From: Microthrix sp041394405
GTDB lineage: Bacteria; Actinomycetota; Acidimicrobiia; Acidimicrobiales; Microtrichaceae
Assembly (NCBI GenBank): GCA_041394405.1
Contig: JAWKIF010000011.1
Location: 62,001-126,000, forward strand
Direction: 5' to 3'
Length of the DNA stretch: 64,000 nucleotides
Position 1 is the first letter of the stretch. Each line of letters starts with the position of its first letter. The notes beneath the pieces were generated by a model that was not told the origin of the DNA, made no database searches, and saw only the letters and a program-made list of their open reading frames with translations. Shown one piece after another: positions 26,856 through 34,864 of this stretch. Made by a program: the position numbers and the translations under genes.

Positions 26856-28231
26856 GCCGGGGCGACGCGGGGGCCGTGGTCCTGGAGACACCCGACGCCT
26901 TGTTGGAACGTGCCGAGGCCGCCCTCGACGGCGCACGTGCGGGCGAGCAGGTGGAGGTCAGCCTGGGCTCCTCGATGGACACCGAGCTGCGCGCCTACGA
27001 CGGCGCCATCGAGTCGTTGAGTTCGTCTCGGTCCGACGGAGCGCTGGTGCGCGTGATTGCCGACGGCGGCCGCGCCGGGGTGGCCACGGGTTCCCTCACC
27101 ACACCCGAAGCGCTGGCCGAGTTGTTGGCGGAGGCCCGGGCCAACGCCGCCGACGCCGGGACCGATCCCACCATGGCGCTCGCCGAACCCGACGGCGTGG
27201 CCCAGCCGGTCTTGGAGCTGTACGACCCCCGGATCGAGGAACTCTCCATCGACGACAAGCGCGACCTGGCCCTGGGGTTGGAGGCCGCGGTGATGGCGGG
27301 CGATCCCCGCATGGTGGGAGTGGAGGGCGCCGACTACGGCGATTCGGTCGTGGTGTCGGCCATCGCCACCACGGCGGGCATCCGCGCGGCCCAGCGGGAG
27401 AGCGGGGCGGGCCTGTCGGTGTATGCCATGGCCACCGAACAGGGCGAAACCCAGACCGGCTTCGGGTTCGCCGTGGGCAGGGCGGCTCACGAGCTGTCCG
27501 TCGAGCGCACGGCCGCCGAAGCGGTGCTGCGCACCGTGCGGTTGCTGGGCTCTGCCAAGCCCCCGTCGGGCCGGGTGGATGTGGTGCTCGACCCGTGGGT
27601 GACGGCCCAGTTTCTCGGGGTGATCGCCGAGATGCTCTCGGGGGAGGAGGTTCGCAAGGGCCGCACCCCCTTCGCCGGCCGGGTGGGCGAGGCCATCGCC
27701 TCTCCACTGGTCTCCCTCGCCGACGATCCCACCGATGCCCGGGCGCCCGGCGCCTCGCTCACCGACGACGAGGGCCTGGCCTGCCGGCCGGTTCCGCTGA
27801 TCGAGGGTGGGGCGCTCACCTCCTATCTGCACAACTCCATCACCGGCGCGGTGTTGGGCGGCGCCTCGACGGGTTCGGCCACCCGCAGTGGCACGTCGTT
27901 GGGCGTGGGCCCTCGCGCCGTGGCGCTTCGGCCGGGCGCCACTCCCCGAAGCGAGCTGCTGTCCGGGGTCGGCGAGGGCGTTCTGGTGACGGAGGTGTCG
28001 GGGCTGCACTCGGGCGTCAACCCGACGTCGGGCGACTTCAGCTGCGGCATCGAAGGCCTGCAGATTCGCGGTGGCGAGGAGGCGGAGCCGATCCGCGAGG
28101 CGATCGTGGCTTCCACACTCCAGCGCATGCTCACCTCGGTGGTTGCCGTCGGCGACGACGAATCGTGGTTCCCGATTGATGCTTCCGGCGTGTCGTTGGC
28201 CATCGAGGGCCTCAGCCTGGCGGGCGCATGA
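26852..28231 (+). CDS. tldE: TldE/PmbA-family subunit 1
   Basis: A 459-residue protein of the TldD/PmbA superfamily that lacks HExxxH, as expected for the non-catalytic TldE subunit. It has the PmbA pattern, including GLSVYAMATEQGETQTGFG, a VLDPWVTAQFLGVIAEMLSG helix in place of the zinc motif, and SGLHSGVNPTSGDFSCGIEG near the end. GTG at 26852 overlaps the tldD stop (GTGA), so translation is coupled. It most likely pairs with the upstream TldD. Confidence 0.85.
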   Translation: MSRGDAGAVVLETPDALLERAEAALDGARAGEQVEVSLGSSMDTELRAYDGAIESLSSSRSDGALVRVIADGGRAGVATGSLTTPEALAELLAEARANAADAGTDPTMALAEPDGVAQPVLELYDPRIEELSIDDKRDLALGLEAAVMAGDPRMVGVEGADYGDSVVVSAIATTAGIRAAQRESGAGLSVYAMATEQGETQTGFGFAVGRAAHELSVERTAAEAVLRTVRLLGSAKPPSGRVDVVLDPWVTAQFLGVIAEMLSGEEVRKGRTPFAGRVGEAIASPLVSLADDPTDARAPGASLTDDEGLACRPVPLIEGGALTSYLHNSITGAVLGGASTGSATRSGTSLGVGPRAVALRPGATPRSELLSGVGEGVLVTEVSGLHSGVNPTSGDFSCGIEGLQIRGGEEAEPIREAIVASTLQRMLTSVVAVGDDESWFPIDASGVSLAIEGLSLAGA

Positions 28232-29607
28232 GCGGCGATGGCGGCGCAGCGGCGCGGGCGGAGGAGGCCGAGCTGGGCGCACTGTGCGCCCGGGTGCGCG
28301 ACGGCGCTGCACCCGGCGAGTACCTGGAGGTGGTGGCGGCCCGTTCGCAGGGCACGTCGGTGAAGGTGCACGGCGGTCAGGTGGAGTCGCTGACCTCGTC
28401 GGTCACGGCGTCGCTGGGGATCAGGGTGGTGGTGGACGGCCGGGTGGGGTTCGCCCACGCCGGTTCCCTGGCCGACGACGTGGTGGCCGAGACGCTGGCC
28501 CAGGCTCGCGAGAACGTGGCGTTCTCGGAGGTCGACCCCCATCTGGCGCTGGCCGAGCCCGACGGTGTGGCCGTGGTCAGCCAGGACGAGCTCCGCAACA
28601 ACCTGGTGGCCGCCATCGACGTTGACGGAAAGGTGGCTCGGGCGCTGGAGCTCGAGCGCCTCACCTCCGGGGCCGACGAGCGCATCACCGGGGTGCGGGT
28701 GGCCAGCTACTCCGACGGGTGGGGGTCCAGCGCACTGGCGTCCACCACCGGCATCGAGGTGGCCTCATCGGGCTCGCACTGCTCGGCGTCAACCCAGCCC
28801 CTGGCCGTGGCCGACGGCGAGACGCAGATCGGCGTGGGGTGGGATGCCACTCGCAACCCCGACGAGCTGGACCTGGCCGAGATCGCTGCCGACGGCGTGG
28901 AGCGGGCAACGCGGTTGCTTGGCGCCAGCCAGCCGACGAGCGGCCGCATGCCCATCGTGTTGGAGCCCAAGCTGGCCGCCACGCTGTGGGGCATCGTGGC
29001 CGGCATGCTGGCGGGCGATGCCGTGGTGAAGGGCCGTTCGCCCTTCGCCGACCGCCTGGGTGAGGCGATAGGCGCCGGGATGTTGACCCTGGTGGATGAC
29101 CCCACCGACCCCGAGAGCCTCGGCGCCGAGGAGTACGACGGCGAGGGCCTGGCCTGCCGCCGCAACGTGCTGATCGAGCGCGGCTCCCTTCAGGGCTTCC
29201 TGCTGAACTGCACCACGGCCAACAGGCTGGGTCTGCGCTCCAATGCCTGCGCCGTGCGAGGCGCCAGGTCGCTGCCCGGCACCGGGGCGGTGGCGCTGAC
29301 CATGGGTCCGGGGGAGGGAACCGCCGAGCAGCTGCGGGCCACCTTGGGTCAGGCGTTGATGGTCAACAGCTTCTCCGGGCTGCACTCGGGCGTGAACCCC
29401 ACGTCGGGCGACTTCTCCGTGGGGGCTGACGGCCTGATGATCCGCAACGGTGAGGTGGCCGAGCCGGTTCGGGAGATCACGCTGGCCTCCACCATCCAAC
29501 GGTTGATGGGCGGGGTCATGGCCGTGGGTGGAGAGCTGGAGCGGTTGCCGTCGGGGGCGTCGATGCCGTGGGTCGTGATTGACGACGTGTCGGTGGGCGG
29601 TTCCTGA
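28228..29607 (+). CDS. TldE/PmbA-family subunit 2
   Basis: A second 459-residue PmbA-like protein, clearly a paralogue of the preceding gene (SGLHSGVNPTSGDFSVGADG is nearly identical) and also without HExxxH. Its ATG overlaps the previous stop (ATGA). Actinobacteria often have a single TldD-TldE pair; here two TldE-like subunits follow one TldD, which could give alternative heterodimers with different access to substrates. The extended amino-terminus is Ala/Glu-rich. No peptide substrate gene is evident nearby. Confidence 0.8.
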   Translation: MSGDGGAAARAEEAELGALCARVRDGAAPGEYLEVVAARSQGTSVKVHGGQVESLTSSVTASLGIRVVVDGRVGFAHAGSLADDVVAETLAQARENVAFSEVDPHLALAEPDGVAVVSQDELRNNLVAAIDVDGKVARALELERLTSGADERITGVRVASYSDGWGSSALASTTGIEVASSGSHCSASTQPLAVADGETQIGVGWDATRNPDELDLAEIAADGVERATRLLGASQPTSGRMPIVLEPKLAATLWGIVAGMLAGDAVVKGRSPFADRLGEAIGAGMLTLVDDPTDPESLGAEEYDGEGLACRRNVLIERGSLQGFLLNCTTANRLGLRSNACAVRGARSLPGTGAVALTMGPGEGTAEQLRATLGQALMVNSFSGLHSGVNPTSGDFSVGADGLMIRNGEVAEPVREITLASTIQRLMGGVMAVGGELERLPSGASMPWVVIDDVSVGGS

Positions 29608-29641
29608 CGCCGGCCCTCGACAAGCGGCCCGGGCTTCGGGC

Positions 29642-30355
29642 TCACGTCCCCTCGTGGCTGTCCAGCACCAGGGCAGCCGACCCCGACAGGGCCACCCGGG
29701 CCACGTCCGCCGCCTCATGGGGTCGCACGGCCACCCACGCCACCCAGCCCGTCTCGCCGTCGGTCGGGTTGCGCGCAGCCTCGTCGTCGGGGGGCGGGCC
29801 GACCACCACGCCGTCGGCAACGGTGCGAGAGGGAACGGCGTCCCCGCCCAGCGCCGCGCCGGCCACGACGAGCACTCGGTCGCCGGCCTCCAGGCGGGGC
29901 GCCAGGGTTCCCTCGGGGAAGGCCACCACCGAGTCGGCGCCCACCCCGGGGGCGCCGCCCCCCACCAACGCACCTCGACGTAGCGGCTCACCCTTGGCAA
30001 GGGTCCGGGCGGCCACGGGTATCGCATCCGAAGCGCTCAGTTCCGCCCACGCCGGCTCGTCAATCACGTCGGCCGCCAAGGCCATAGCGGGCAGCCGTTG
30101 CAGCCGCACCCGGCTGGAGTTCAGCGGCGTGCCGGCCGACAGGTCGTCGGTGGCGACGGCCACCGATGCCGTGTCACCCCAGGTGCGTTCGGCCGCCTGG
30201 ACCCGGGTCTCGGCCCGCAACACCAGCCCAGCGCTCACCAGCGCCAGCGCTGCGGCGGCCAACATCTGAGGCGCCCGTTGGCGGCGCAACAGGTGGGCGG
30301 CATCAGCGAGGGGATGATCGGGGAACGACGTCGGGAGGTACCGGGTCCAGCTCAT
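29642..30355 (-). CDS. SAF-domain membrane-anchored protein (CpaB/RcpC-like)
   Basis: A 237-residue protein with one N-terminal membrane helix (about residues 30-46) and an SAF domain: VAVATDDLSAGTPLNSSRV and IPVAARTLAKGEPLRRG are the characteristic repeats, followed by GDRVLVVAG. SAF domains occur in the pilus assembly proteins CpaB/RcpC, flagellar FlgA and sugar-binding enzymes. No other pilus gene lies in this window, so a pilus role is open. The ATG at 30355 is chosen; the frame runs on to 30424. It converges on the third Tld gene with 34 bases between and shares a 278-base upstream region with the M15 peptidase. Confidence 0.75.
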   Translation of the reverse strand: MSWTRYLPTSFPDHPLADAAHLLRRQRAPQMLAAAALALVSAGLVLRAETRVQAAERTWGDTASVAVATDDLSAGTPLNSSRVRLQRLPAMALAADVIDEPAWAELSASDAIPVAARTLAKGEPLRRGALVGGGAPGVGADSVVAFPEGTLAPRLEAGDRVLVVAGAALGGDAVPSRTVADGVVVGPPPDDEAARNPTDGETGWVAWVAVRPHEAADVARVALSGSAALVLDSHEGT

Positions 30356-30474
30356 GCGGGCGACCGTACGAAGCCCGCTGGGCGCTGTCATTGGGGACCG
30401 CGACCCGGCCGATATCCACCGCAACGCCCGTGCAAGGGGTCACACTGGCCAAGAAGTTCTCCCAAATGCTCGCG

Positions 30475-30543
30475 GTGACCCTGATGACCGGCTATCGTTA
30501 CAGAAACGTAACCAAAGCGAGGGTTTTGTTACGGAGCGGTGAC
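30475..30543 (+). promoter_or_regulatory. Phased GTnAC box array, MtrA/GlnR-like
   Basis: GTTAC (30497-30501), six bases, GTAAC (30508-30512), then GTTAC (30528-30532), six bases, GTGAC (30539-30543); an earlier GTGAC lies at 30475-30479. Spacing between half-sites is 11 bases, and the two pairs are 31 bases apart, so they sit on one helix face. MtrA and GlnR response regulators of actinobacteria recognise GTnAC-N6-GTnAC-like sites. It lies about 90 bases upstream of the peptidase start. Confidence 0.5.
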
Positions 30544-30633
30544 CCAGAAGTCATCAAGGACTCAGACGGGTATCGCTCCGTGGCACTTCCACCGCACAGC
30601 GTCTCCCCATCCCCCACCTCCCCCCGAGTTGTG

Positions 30634-32007
30634 ATGCCAACGCTCACCCCCCGAAAGCCACCGCAACCTGAGACCGGCCTGGCACTCCTGCCTGCCCGTC
30701 GCCCCGTCGTCGTGTCGATGCTGTTGGCGCTCATGCTGGGGTTGACCGTGGTGGCCATACCGCCGGCCGGAGCAGCACCTGCGAAGGTCGACCCGGCCGC
30801 CGAGGCAAAGCGGTTGGCCAAGGAGCGAGAGCAGGTCCGGGCCCAGCGTGCCTCGAAGGCAGCGCAGATCGACGCGTTGGAGGCGGACAACTCGCAGGTG
30901 GAATCGGCCCTCGCCGACCTCAACTCGAACGTCGCGTCCCAGCAGGACCTGTTGTTGGAGGCCCAGCGGGGCGTGCAGGATGCGCAGCGACAGTCCGATG
31001 AGGCCAACAAGCGGGCCGATGACGCCCAGGCCAAGCTGGTCAAGCTTCGTGCGGGGCTGGCCGACCGTGCGGCCAAGGCCTTCGTCACCCTTCCCTCGCA
31101 GAACTTCGGCGCGGCCTCCGATCAGTCCGATCCCAACACGCTCATGACCCGCCGCACCTACCTCAACCTCGTGGCGGGGAATGACCGCACCCAGGTGGAG
31201 GACCTGCGGGCCACCGAGCAAGACCTCACGGCGGCCAAGACGAGCGCGGAGAGCGCCTCGAAGCGGGCCGAGAGCCGGCGCGCCGAGGTGTCGTCCCGGC
31301 TGGGCAAGCTGCAGGCGGCTCAGGCGGAGCAGCTCGAGTTTCAGGAAGCGGTGGCGAACCGCATCGCCCGGGCGTCCGCCGAGGCCGACGGGCTCGCGGT
31401 CCAGGATGAGAAGTTGTCCACCGAGTTGGTGCAACAGCAGCTGGCGCTGACGGCACAGCTCAAGCAGGCCGAGGAGCAGCGGCAGGCGAAGCTGGCAGCG
31501 CTCAAGGCCGCCAAGTTGCGCAACGTGGCCGCCATCACACCGACGGCACCGTCCGGTGGCGGTGGCGGTGGCGGTGGCGGTGGCGGTGGCGGTGGAACGC
31601 CCGTAGGCATCACGGGAAGCGGCAGCATCGTCAGCGTGGGCGGCATTCGAGTGCATCAATCAATCGCCGGCAACCTGTCCTCAATGCTGGGCGCGGCGCG
31701 GGCGGCTGGGATCAACTTCGGCGGGGGCGGCTTCCGCGACCCTGCCGATCAGGTGCGGGTGCGCCGCAGCAACTGTGGGTCCTCCAGCTATGCCATCTAT
31801 CAGGCGCCTGCATCCTCATGCAGTCCGCCGACGGCCATTCCCGGAACCTCTCAGCACGAACGGGGCCTGGCCATCGACTTCACCATTGGCGGTCGGGCGC
31901 TCAGCTCCGGCAGCTCCGGCTACAACTGGCTGAAGGCCAACGCCTCCCGCTACGGATTCCGTAACCTCCCCGGCGAACCCTGGCACTGGTCAACTACAGG
32001 GCGCTGA
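30634..32007 (+). CDS. Secreted D,D-carboxypeptidase (M15, VanY-like) with coiled coil
   Basis: A 457-residue exported cell-wall peptidase. An N-terminal signal segment (LLALMLGLTVVAIPPAGAAP) is followed by a long coiled coil (about residues 50-300, Gln/Glu/Ala/Lys-rich), a 14-Gly linker, and a VanY/M15 domain with SQHERGLAIDF and EPWHWS, the HxxGxAxDF and late HxW zinc motifs. The enzyme should trim D-Ala-D-Ala stem peptides. The coiled coil resembles that of NlpC/P60 and EnvC-like hydrolases, which control localisation and activity. The start at 30634 (ATG next to a GTG) is not fully certain. The upstream GTnAC boxes suggest MtrA-type control. Confidence 0.8.
   Translation: MPTLTPRKPPQPETGLALLPARRPVVVSMLLALMLGLTVVAIPPAGAAPAKVDPAAEAKRLAKEREQVRAQRASKAAQIDALEADNSQVESALADLNSNVASQQDLLLEAQRGVQDAQRQSDEANKRADDAQAKLVKLRAGLADRAAKAFVTLPSQNFGAASDQSDPNTLMTRRTYLNLVAGNDRTQVEDLRATEQDLTAAKTSAESASKRAESRRAEVSSRLGKLQAAQAEQLEFQEAVANRIARASAEADGLAVQDEKLSTELVQQQLALTAQLKQAEEQRQAKLAALKAAKLRNVAAITPTAPSGGGGGGGGGGGGGGTPVGITGSGSIVSVGGIRVHQSIAGNLSSMLGAARAAGINFGGGGFRDPADQVRVRRSNCGSSSYAIYQAPASSCSPPTAIPGTSQHERGLAIDFTIGGRALSSGSSGYNWLKANASRYGFRNLPGEPWHWSTTGR
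31555..31595 (+). repeat. (GGTGGC)n microsatellite coding for polyglycine
   Basis: Nearly seven copies of GGTGGC encode the 14-Gly linker between coiled coil and catalytic domain of the peptidase. Length change in sixes would keep the frame and alter linker length. Confidence 0.8.
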
Positions 32008-32367
32008 GTTGATGGAGTTGCCTGCGGCTTCAGGGACGGTCGCGGTTGATCGTGACTGCCGAGTCCTGGTTGTCGATAGTGGTGCTCGTCCGACAGCGGT
32101 TGGTCGCCGCTGACCGCCAGCTCCGGCGCGTGAACGTTATGGGGCGTCGTCAACTCGACGACATCACCCACATATTGCCGGTAACCGAGTGGGCGGTGGC
32201 GCACTTCGAGCCGCGATTATCGAGCGGGTGCCGGGCGTTCGGTTTAGTCGCCCAGTTCCGGACATCGGGCGGCTGATGTTGGCAACGGACTTCAGTCAGG
32301 CGATCGGTTGGTGCTCCGATTGGGCGCCACCCGGCATGCCACCGGCTACCTCCGCTGAGGACGCTAA
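32008..32367. other. Gene-free stretch
   Basis: No ORF, hairpin or RNA gene stands out in these 360 bases. The base composition looks less GC-rich than the flanks. A short plus-strand frame in the middle resembles the spurious ORFs found near tRNA genes, but I could not fold a tRNA here. Confidence 0.5.
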
Positions 32368-32649
32368 TCAGGTGCTGGTAAGTCGTTCGAAGCGCTGGCG
32401 AGCGCCTTGTCGGGTCATGCCAAGCTGCGCTCCGATGACCCCCCACGATGCTCCCTCGCTCCGGGCGCGCATGGCGGCTGAGTTGATTCGGTCGACGGCA
32501 TTCTGGCGGTCCGCTGCCGCCGCGCGGAGTTCGGCGAGGGCGTCGCCGTCAACGACGACGTAGCCATCGTCGGGTGCGTCGTCGAACGCTTTGACGATTG
32601 CTGCTGCTTCGGCTTCGGTGAGGTTCTTTGGGTGCTTGGATGTCTTCAT
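32368..32649 (-). CDS. Antitoxin-like small HTH protein
   Basis: A 93-residue protein with a charged helical N-terminus (about residues 1-55) and a C-terminal helix-turn-helix (SWGVIGAQLGMTRQGARQRF) that should bind DNA. It overlaps the preceding small gene by an ATGA (32646-32649). The arrangement, with a compact basic protein first and a DNA-binding acidic protein second, resembles type II toxin-antitoxin operons of the reverse order. I do not recognise a named family; the HTH could also belong to a lone regulator. Confidence 0.6.
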   Translation of the reverse strand: MKTSKHPKNLTEAEAAAIVKAFDDAPDDGYVVVDGDALAELRAAAADRQNAVDRINSAAMRARSEGASWGVIGAQLGMTRQGARQRFERLTST

Positions 32650-32900
32650 CGAGGGTTACCTCCTGGAGGGCCAATCAGTTTCAGGTACTTGCGTCGGGCC
32701 TGCATTGCGTGGATCACGTATTCCTGTTCTCCTGCTTGGAGCACGCCGATCTCGAGGAGCGCAGCCCGGCGGTCGGGGCCGACCAGCAGGGTGAAGTCAG
32801 GTTGATCAGGGTGGCTGATCCACCCAAGAGCGTGTTCGATTGCATGGTTGATGTCGTCGTCGGAGATGCCGTGCTTGCGAGCACTTGCCAGGATCTCCAC
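32646..32900 (-). CDS. Toxin-like small protein (candidate RNase toxin)
   Basis: About 84 residues from the GTG at 32900; the frame continues to a TTG at 32936. The segment ARKHGISDDDINHAIEHAL, then LLVGPDRRAALLEIGVL and EYVIHAMQARRKYL, gives a helix-strand-strand-strand-helix pattern with late His and Arg, as in BrnT-like and related RelE-superfamily toxins. Translation couples to the HTH gene through ATGA. The assignment as a toxin is from pattern and context, not from a confirmed match. Start is uncertain because no strong ribosome site is visible. Confidence 0.55.
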   Translation of the reverse strand: MEILASARKHGISDDDINHAIEHALGWISHPDQPDFTLLVGPDRRAALLEIGVLQAGEQEYVIHAMQARRKYLKLIGPPGGNPR

Positions 32901-33254
32901 AGCGACAACACTAGTTGCCACCAGCACGGATGACAATAGGAGTTGTCATCTCGTCGAGTTCCGCCGGACAACCTGACCGCACACAGCACATATGACCGCC
33001 CGGAATCGTCGGCCGAGCCTCCGCTTCGCCCACCCGGTATCGGCCCGTCCCGAACACCGCATAAACTCGGACAGGAGCGTCCGAAAGCGCCGGTTGCGTG
33101 GAGTGGCGAGGTTAGCGGGCCTAGGGTTGCGGGGTACCCCCGATCCTTTGTCGACGGGCAGGGTTGTCGGTAGAATCTTGGTCGCGTATGCGACGGTCGT
33201 CGACTCGCGGGGCTAGGGGTTCGCCTGCTCTTACTACCCCGACAAGAAGGTTGC
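32901..33254. other. Divergent intergenic region
   Basis: 354 bases between the leftward toxin-antitoxin-like pair and the rightward HEPN gene, so both promoters should lie here. GTTGTC (32942-32947) and GACAAC (32967-32972) are inverted arms near the toxin start and could be an operator. Nothing else stands out. Confidence 0.4.
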
Positions 33255-33950
33255 ATGGTGATATCGCCAGAATTTGAACCAGATGCGTGGGCCGTTGAGG
33301 AAGCCGATCGCCTGAGGACCGCAGCGCAAGAGCGTCAGTACCATGGATCGAGCGGTGGAGGATGGGTGGCTTCTGCACCGCCAGCGAAGGAGGCACAGGC
33401 CGAGGCTGCTGGAGCGCTCGAAGTACTGCGGCGCTTCGCCGGTGACAGCGACTTCTACCGAGCCGCTATCGAGGGGCTCGAGACCGACATGAGTGCGCAC
33501 GAATACCTGGAACGGCTGGCCCGGATTCTCGAACAGTTTGCCGCCGGTCGATCGGACGGACTCCTTTCCGCAGTTTCCTTCGAGGTGGCTGCTCGCGTAG
33601 AGGCAGCAACGGACTTGATGGAGCAGGTGAGGCAGCTTCTCTCTGATGGAGCGGTCCACGTCGCCGCGCCGATCGTGCTGGCGGGCGCATCACTTGAGGA
33701 ACTTCTCCGATCCATGTGGCATCACGCCGGCTCGCCCGAGCTCGGTGGTAAACCGGGGATCAACTCCTACGCGTCTGCGCTCAAGAATGCGGACGTCATC
33801 GACAGGCAAGACGTTAAGGACATCACGGCGTGGGCGGGTCTGCGGAACGATGCAGCGCATGGGAATTTCCAAGTCCTCGACCTTCAGCGCGCCCAAATCA
33901 TGGCGGACGGCATCAACCTTTTCATGCAGCGACACGGGCCTCGGCCGTGA
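33255..33950 (+). CDS. HEPN-domain protein, candidate RNase/defence protein
   Basis: A 231-residue soluble helical protein. Residues 197-202 read RNDAAH, an R-x4-H motif at the start of a helix in the second half (LRNDAAHGNFQVLDLQRAQ), which is the signature of HEPN ribonucleases in toxin, Abi and CRISPR effectors. The N-terminal half is an acidic helical region of unknown fold. AAGAAGG lies 4 bases before the ATG, so the start is good. It lies alone in an accessory stretch next to a toxin-antitoxin-like pair and a truncated methyltransferase. No MNT-type partner is next to it. A non-catalytic HEPN is possible. Confidence 0.65.
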   Translation: MVISPEFEPDAWAVEEADRLRTAAQERQYHGSSGGGWVASAPPAKEAQAEAAGALEVLRRFAGDSDFYRAAIEGLETDMSAHEYLERLARILEQFAAGRSDGLLSAVSFEVAARVEAATDLMEQVRQLLSDGAVHVAAPIVLAGASLEELLRSMWHHAGSPELGGKPGINSYASALKNADVIDRQDVKDITAWAGLRNDAAHGNFQVLDLQRAQIMADGINLFMQRHGPRP

Positions 33951-34300
33951 ACCTTCAGCCCGAGACACCGGAGCGGTAAGGAGACCCAGAAGGCCCCGCC
34001 GATTGCTCCGAACGCCCTACCCGATTTTGGCTGTTCCGTAGTGCCGCATAGTCCCGCATGCCAGCTACCGAGAGCGCCGAAGTGCGGCCCCAAGCTCTAC
34101 ATGCGGACTGGCGACTATACGTTGGGTTCGATGGAAGGGGAGCCTCGTTTGGCTCCGAGCCACCGACGATCCAACCTCCGCAGCGGGAGGAGGGTCCGCA
34201 GGCGTATCCCTTCACGATTTCGGGCGGAGGTCGGGAGCCGGGGGCTGATACGTCGACGTGGTTGGCACGGCATCCACGAGGAGCGTCTCGAGTGCAGTGA
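33951..34300. other. Gene-poor stretch before the methyltransferase remnant
   Basis: No convincing gene in 350 bases. A 35-codon minus-strand frame at 34212-34319 (starts MTAVEIVTALETLLVD) has a protein-like N-terminus but no clear ribosome site; it may be a remnant. Plus-strand frames here read as Arg/Ser-rich noise. Confidence 0.35.
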
Positions 34301-34864
34301 CGATCTCGACTGCGGTCATCGTGGAGGTGTCGTCCCGCACTCCTCGCGCGCGCTGTCTCCCAACGACGAAGCCGAGGCCGTGCGCTCGACCTCGGCTGCG
34401 GTGAAGGCGTCTATTCAGCATTTCTCGCGCAGGAGGGCTTCGATGTGACCGGCATCGACTTCGTTCCGGCAGCCCTCGCAGCGGCCGCCGACCGCGCCAC
34501 GGCAGCGGGCGTCGCTGTCGACCTCCACGAGGGTGACGTGCTCGACTATTCAGCGCCCACCTCGTTCGACCTCGTTCTCGACTCAGGCTGCCTGCACCAC
34601 CTGCCCAAGAGCGCGCGGGCACAGTACCGAAGTCGCCTCGACGAGTGGCTCGCCCCCGGCGGCGACTACGTTCTCGTCCACTTCGCCCATCGGCCGCAGA
34701 TCGGCTGGCTGCCGAAAGGCCCCCAACACCTCACGCGCGACGACGCAGAGCAGCTCTTCACTCCGCTCCGGCTCGAATCGTACGACGAGACCTCCTTCGA
34801 TGTTCCGTTCCCCATGGGGCGGATGCGCGCCGGTGTCTACTGGTTCACCCGACCGCTCGAATGA
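34301..34864 (+). pseudogene. Class I SAM methyltransferase, 5'-truncated
   Basis: Reading the frame back from 34445, the SAM-binding motif I (ALDLGCGEGVYSAF) is intact at 34382-34423 and is followed by DVTGIDFVPAAL, LVLDSGCLHHL and a typical C-terminal beta hairpin. However, the frame is closed by TGA at 34298-34300 and has no ATG, GTG or TTG until 34445, inside the SAM-binding fold. About 40 residues usually found before motif I are missing. The gene is therefore truncated or recombined at its 5' end. Its stop overlaps the start of the lipase gene (ATGA). Confidence 0.7.

Noticed and set aside
30425..30633. Possible cyclic di-AMP (ydaO-type) riboswitch before the M15 peptidase
   Set aside because: Such riboswitches are common before actinobacterial wall hydrolases, but I could not find the conserved core sequences. 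The GTnAC boxes explain the region better.
32180..32280. Possible tRNA remnant
   Set aside because: A short frame here looks like the spurious ORFs that overlap tRNAs, but no cloverleaf with a T arm could be drawn.
34041..34448. A 135-codon plus-strand frame upstream of the methyltransferase remnant
   Set aside because: Ser/Arg-rich and without domain features; it overlaps the true methyltransferase frame at its end.
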